From positions 310,001 to 374,000 of the forward strand of contig JACKMU010000003.1 of assembly GCA_024235215.1 (NCBI GenBank): a stretch of 64,000 nucleotides of DNA. Direction: 5' to 3'. Within the stretch, counting starts at the first letter, position 1; each line of letters begins with the position of its first letter. Of this stretch, positions 60,919 to 64,000 are shown piece after piece. The DNA comes from Chromatiaceae bacterium. GTDB lineage: Bacteria > Pseudomonadota > Gammaproteobacteria > Chromatiales > Chromatiaceae. The position numbers and the translations under genes are program-made. The notes under the pieces were generated by a model. It was not told the DNA's origin. It searched no databases and worked only from the letters and a program-made list of their open reading frames with translations.

Positions 60919-61695
60919 TCAGCTCTTAATCCCTACCCCATGGTTCAACAAGTAGAGGCTGAAGGTGGTAAGCACGCCGATAAAAAGCAGAATTATCGCC
61001 AGCGCTACACCAATCGGTATATCGGTGACCCCGAGCAGTCCGTAGCGAAATGCGTTGACCATGTAGAGCACCGGATTGGCCAACGATATCAGCTGCCAGA
61101 TATCGGGCAGCATGCTGATCGAGTAGAAGACACCGCCGAGATAGGTCAATGGGGTGAGTACGAAGGTCGGCACGATGGAGATGTCATCGAAATTTCGTGC
61201 ATAGACCGCGTTGATGAATCCGCCGAGTGCGAACAGAATCGAGGTAAGCACAAACACCGTCAGCGTCCAGCCGTAGCTGCGGATACTGAGATCAGTGAAG
61301 AGCAGCGAGACACAGGTTACCACCACCCCTACCAGCACCCCCCGCGCCACTCCGCCGGCAACGTAGCCTCCCAATATCACCCAGCTGGGTACCGGTGAGA
61401 TCAACAGCTCCTCGACATGGCGTTGATACTTGCTGCTGAAAAACGATGAGACCACATTGGAGTAGGAGTTGGTGATCACCGCCATCAGGATCAGTCCAGG
61501 TACGATAAAGTCGATATAGCGCACACCATCCATCTCGCCGATGCGCTGACCGATCAGATTGCCGAAGATGATGAAATAGAGCATGGTCGTGATCGCCGGC
61601 GGCAACAACGTCTGGATCCAGATCCGGCTGAAGCGCAGAATCTCTTTGATCAGAATCGCCTGAAATGCGACGCGATAGCGGGTGGTACGCATCAT
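60919..61695 (-). CDS. yadH: ABC-2 type exporter permease (YadH-like)
   Basis: A 258-residue inner-membrane permease with six helices of the ABC-2 group, including the characteristic P-L-T-Y-L-G-G-V-F-Y segment (about 185-194). It matches E. coli YadH. Its start overlaps the ATPase gene by four bases. The exported substrate is unknown. Confidence 0.88.
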   Translation of the reverse strand: MMRTTRYRVAFQAILIKEILRFSRIWIQTLLPPAITTMLYFIIFGNLIGQRIGEMDGVRYIDFIVPGLILMAVITNSYSNVVSSFFSSKYQRHVEELLISPVPSWVILGGYVAGGVARGVLVGVVVTCVSLLFTDLSIRSYGWTLTVFVLTSILFALGGFINAVYARNFDDISIVPTFVLTPLTYLGGVFYSISMLPDIWQLISLANPVLYMVNAFRYGLLGVTDIPIGVALAIILLFIGVLTTFSLYLLNHGVGIKS

Positions 61696-62630
61696 TTCCG
61701 CTCCGCCCGCCGGCTGGCGTCCACCATTCCGATGAACAACTGTTCCAGCCGGTTCTGCTTGTTTCGCATACTGGCTACCTCGAACCCGCGTTCGGCAAGC
61801 GCCTGAAACAGGCCATTGATACTCTGTTCCCTGGTCACCTCCACCTCCAGCGTGTGATCATCCAGCTGCTGCCAGCGATATTCGGCCAGCTCCTCAAGAC
61901 CGCTCAGATCCTGTTTCACGTTGAGCACAAACGCTTCATTGTGCAGCTGGTTGAGCAGCTGCTTCATACTGCTGTTGCTGGCAATCTGCCCCTGATTGAT
62001 GATCGCGATGTTGCGGCAGAGGCTCTCTGCCTCCTCCAGATAGTGAGTGGTGAGGATGATAGTCGTTCCCCGACGGTTGATCTCGCTCAGAAATGCCCAC
62101 ATGGAGCGGCGTATCTCTATGTCGACCCCGGCTGTGGGCTCATCCAGAATAAGCAGCTTCGGCTGATGCACCAACGCACGAGCGATCATCAGGCGCCGCT
62201 TCATACCGCCCGAGAGGGAGATCGCCTGATCCTTGCGCCTATCCCAAAGCTCCAGCCGTGCTAATGACTCCTGCGCACGACTCCAGGCCAAGGCACGGGG
62301 GATGCCGTAATAACCCGCTTGGTTGACCACGATCTCACCGACCGGCTCCCACTGATTGAAGTTGAACTCCTGGGGCACCAGTCCGATGCAGCTCTTCACC
62401 GCTTCCGGATCACGATCCAGATCATGTCCAAAGACTTCCACCCTCCCGGAGGTTTTGTTCACCAGCGAACTGATAATGCCGATGGCAGTCGACTTCCCCG
62501 CGCCGTTTGGACCCAGCAGCGCAAAGAAGTCGCCGGGTGCCACTTCGAGATCGATTCCTTTCAGCGCTTCGAAACCGTTTTTATAGGTCTTGCGAAGCGC
62601 CTGCAACAGCAGTGCGCTCATAACCTTCAA
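61692..62630 (-). CDS. yadG: ABC transporter ATPase (YadG-like)
   Basis: A 312-residue ATP-binding protein with Walker A G-P-N-G-A-G-K-S-T (about 40-48), signature L-S-G-G-M-K-R-R and Walker B L-L-I-L-D-E-P-T-A-G-V-D. It pairs with the permease by a four-base overlap. The TTG start at 62630 or an ATG three codons later at 62621 are both possible. Confidence 0.9.
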   Translation of the reverse strand: MKVMSALLLQALRKTYKNGFEALKGIDLEVAPGDFFALLGPNGAGKSTAIGIISSLVNKTSGRVEVFGHDLDRDPEAVKSCIGLVPQEFNFNQWEPVGEIVVNQAGYYGIPRALAWSRAQESLARLELWDRRKDQAISLSGGMKRRLMIARALVHQPKLLILDEPTAGVDIEIRRSMWAFLSEINRRGTTIILTTHYLEEAESLCRNIAIINQGQIASNSSMKQLLNQLHNEAFVLNVKQDLSGLEELAEYRWQQLDDHTLEVEVTREQSINGLFQALAERGFEVASMRNKQNRLEQLFIGMVDASRRAERK

Positions 62631-62855
62631 ACCTGGTGAGTGTGAGGCGCAGATGATAGCTGCAGCGCGGATTCATTGCACCTCTCCACCCACTCCGACG
62701 GTCAGCAGCGATCACCACAGCTGCCCGGGTCACAATACTGGTGCTTCCCCATCCGCTCTTCCCGGTTGCGTTCATGTCTGGTCGATACTAAGGTAGCGGT
62801 AGTTATCAGTCAGAGCGCTGCAAGCGTATCGGTGCAGCAAATTGGAGAAGATTCG

Positions 62856-63983
62856 ATGAAGCGAGTCACCGTCGTAGGCGCCGGTTTTGCCGCACTCACC
62901 GCTGTTCGGAAACTGCACGCCACCAGTCCGGGAACCGAGATTACGCTGGTCGCCCCCAGACCCGAATTTGTCTACTACCCGGGCACCATCTGGATTCCGT
63001 CGGGACTGCGCCAGCCGGAGGATCTGGTGGTCCCGCTGGCCAACTTCTTTCAGCGCAATCGAGTCAACTACTTCCAGGGTTCGGCCACCGGTTTGCAAGA
63101 TGGTGGACGCACCCTGGTAACCGACCAGGGGGAGGTGAGAAATGATGGGTTGATCATTTGCTCCGGTGGCCGTTTCATCAAAAAACTACCTGGTATAGAA
63201 CATGTGATCACTCCGTGCGAGGGCATCGCTGCCGCGATGAAGATTCGCGAACGGTTGCAACTGCTGAAGAGTGGCACTATCGCTGTCGGCTTCTCCGGCA
63301 ATCCCAACGAGCCTTCGGCGATGCGTGGCGGTCCGATGTTCGAGTTCCTGTTCGGCATAGACAGATCGCTGCGACTCGATGGCCGCCGTCAACAGATCAA
63401 ACTGGTCTTCTTCACCCCGGCAGCCACCCCCGGTCAGCGGCTTGGTCCGAAAGCGGCCGAGGGTCTGTTCAAAGAGATGCAGCGACGCGATATCGAGACC
63501 CATCTGGGATTCAAACTGAAAGGTTTCACCGAAAATTCTGTGATAACCGAAGGGGGTGAATTAGACGCCCACCTGATCCTGTTCATGCCCGGGATGACCG
63601 GTAACGAGTGGTTTGACAACACCGACCTTCCCCGCTCCGCCGGAGGCCTGATCCGGGCCGACGGCATGTGCCGGGTGGAGAGGATGGAGAGAGTCTACGT
63701 GGCAGGAGACTCAGGTAGCTATCCGGGTCCGGAATGGATGCCAAAACAGGCGCATATGGCAGATCTGCAGGCGGCAGCGGCAGTAGAGAATCTCTGCGCG
63801 GAGCTGAGCGGACGTGAGCCCACCAGAACCTTCAACGTCGAGCTGATCTGCATCGTCGACAGCCAGACCACCGGCAGTCTGGTGGCACGCACCCAGAAAC
63901 ACAACATCGTGCTGCCGCAAATGCGTGTGTTCCATTGGCTGAAGCGGCTGTTCGAATGGTGGTATCTGCGCCAGTACCGCTAA
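62856..63983 (+). CDS. SQR-like FAD/NAD(P) oxidoreductase
   Basis: A 375-residue flavoprotein with an N-terminal Rossmann motif (V-V-G-A-G-F-A-A-L-T) and a second nucleotide-binding region; the V-A-G-D-S-G-S-Y-P motif near 285 is the FAD-binding C-terminal element. The pattern resembles the sulfide:quinone oxidoreductase superfamily. The C-terminus (W-L-K-R-L-F-E-W-W-Y) is amphipathic and may bind the membrane. Cysteines at T-P-C-E-G and L-I-C-I are the only candidates for the redox pair, so activity as a true SQR is uncertain. Start at 62856 follows GGAGAAG; the longer frame upstream is rejected. Confidence 0.75.
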   Translation: MKRVTVVGAGFAALTAVRKLHATSPGTEITLVAPRPEFVYYPGTIWIPSGLRQPEDLVVPLANFFQRNRVNYFQGSATGLQDGGRTLVTDQGEVRNDGLIICSGGRFIKKLPGIEHVITPCEGIAAAMKIRERLQLLKSGTIAVGFSGNPNEPSAMRGGPMFEFLFGIDRSLRLDGRRQQIKLVFFTPAATPGQRLGPKAAEGLFKEMQRRDIETHLGFKLKGFTENSVITEGGELDAHLILFMPGMTGNEWFDNTDLPRSAGGLIRADGMCRVERMERVYVAGDSGSYPGPEWMPKQAHMADLQAAAAVENLCAELSGREPTRTFNVELICIVDSQTTGSLVARTQKHNIVLPQMRVFHWLKRLFEWWYLRQYR

Positions 63984-64000
63984 CCAACAGACTCCCGCTG

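Overview
The window reads as a chromosomal segment of a sulfur-oxidising, facultatively anaerobic gammaproteobacterium. Supporting genes are flavocytochrome c sulfide dehydrogenase (fccAB), a rhodanese-tusA-dsrE2 sulfur-relay operon, several multiheme c-type cytochromes, an NAD-linked [NiFe] hydrogenase, oxygen-independent ubiquinone genes (ubiT/U/V), glycolate oxidase and siroheme synthase. A free-living or symbiotic relative of Sedimenticola or Thiodiazotropha would fit, but the taxon is inferred from gene content only. I see no rRNA, tRNA, CRISPR array, intact insertion sequence or prophage.

Layout. 0-2.4 kb: the end of a heme-copper oxidase subunit I, three small membrane proteins on the other strand, and a bacteriohemerythrin. 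3.2-6.9 kb: a co-directional sulfide-oxidation cluster of a NapC/NirT tetraheme cytochrome, a periplasmic ankyrin protein, fccA and fccB, closed by a very strong hairpin. 7.2-13.8 kb: a cytochrome region with a diheme c4-like protein, a pentaheme cytochrome c554-family protein, and a translationally coupled octaheme hydroxylamine-oxidoreductase-like protein plus NapC-type quinol dehydrogenase, with two related small membrane proteins beside them. 14.3-17.7 kb: DNA polymerase IV, an ArsB/SLC13-type transporter and a secreted Trp-repeat protein. 17.8-22.9 kb: hoxFUYHW. 23-28.8 kb: DUF2892, AI-2E-type permease, LysR regulator, FadL porin, and rhd-tusA-dsrE2. 28.8-33.7 kb: a gene-poor stretch with a few small anonymous proteins. 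33.7-41.9 kb: cysG, ubiT, ubiUV (with a perfect FNR-type box upstream) and glcDEF. 41.9-52.5 kb: GFA enzyme, hemH, DUF1499, a cobalamin-riboswitch-controlled TonB receptor, a beta-CASP nuclease, esterase, GNAT and amidotransferase. 53.2-55.4 kb: an apparently AT-richer pair encoding a GMC dehydrogenase with a 3Fe-4S-type cysteine motif and its Tat-signal partner. 55.9-64 kb: PQQ-type sugar dehydrogenase, HerA-like ATPase, CoA-transferase, YadGH-type ABC exporter and an SQR-like flavoprotein.

How it works together: sulfide electrons enter at FccAB; persulfide sulfur is passed by Rhd/TusA/DsrE2; H2 feeds NAD through Hox; the quinone pool is kept up without oxygen by UbiTUV and linked to periplasmic nitrogen-oxide or sulfur chemistry by two NapC-type proteins. 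FNR-like palindromes near several of these genes suggest shared low-oxygen control. The most interesting candidates are the HAO-like/NapC/c554 module with its twin small C-x-H membrane proteins, the fcc cluster that includes NapC and an ankyrin protein, the orphan 3Fe-4S GMC dehydrogenase, and the 11-residue Trp-repeat secreted protein.
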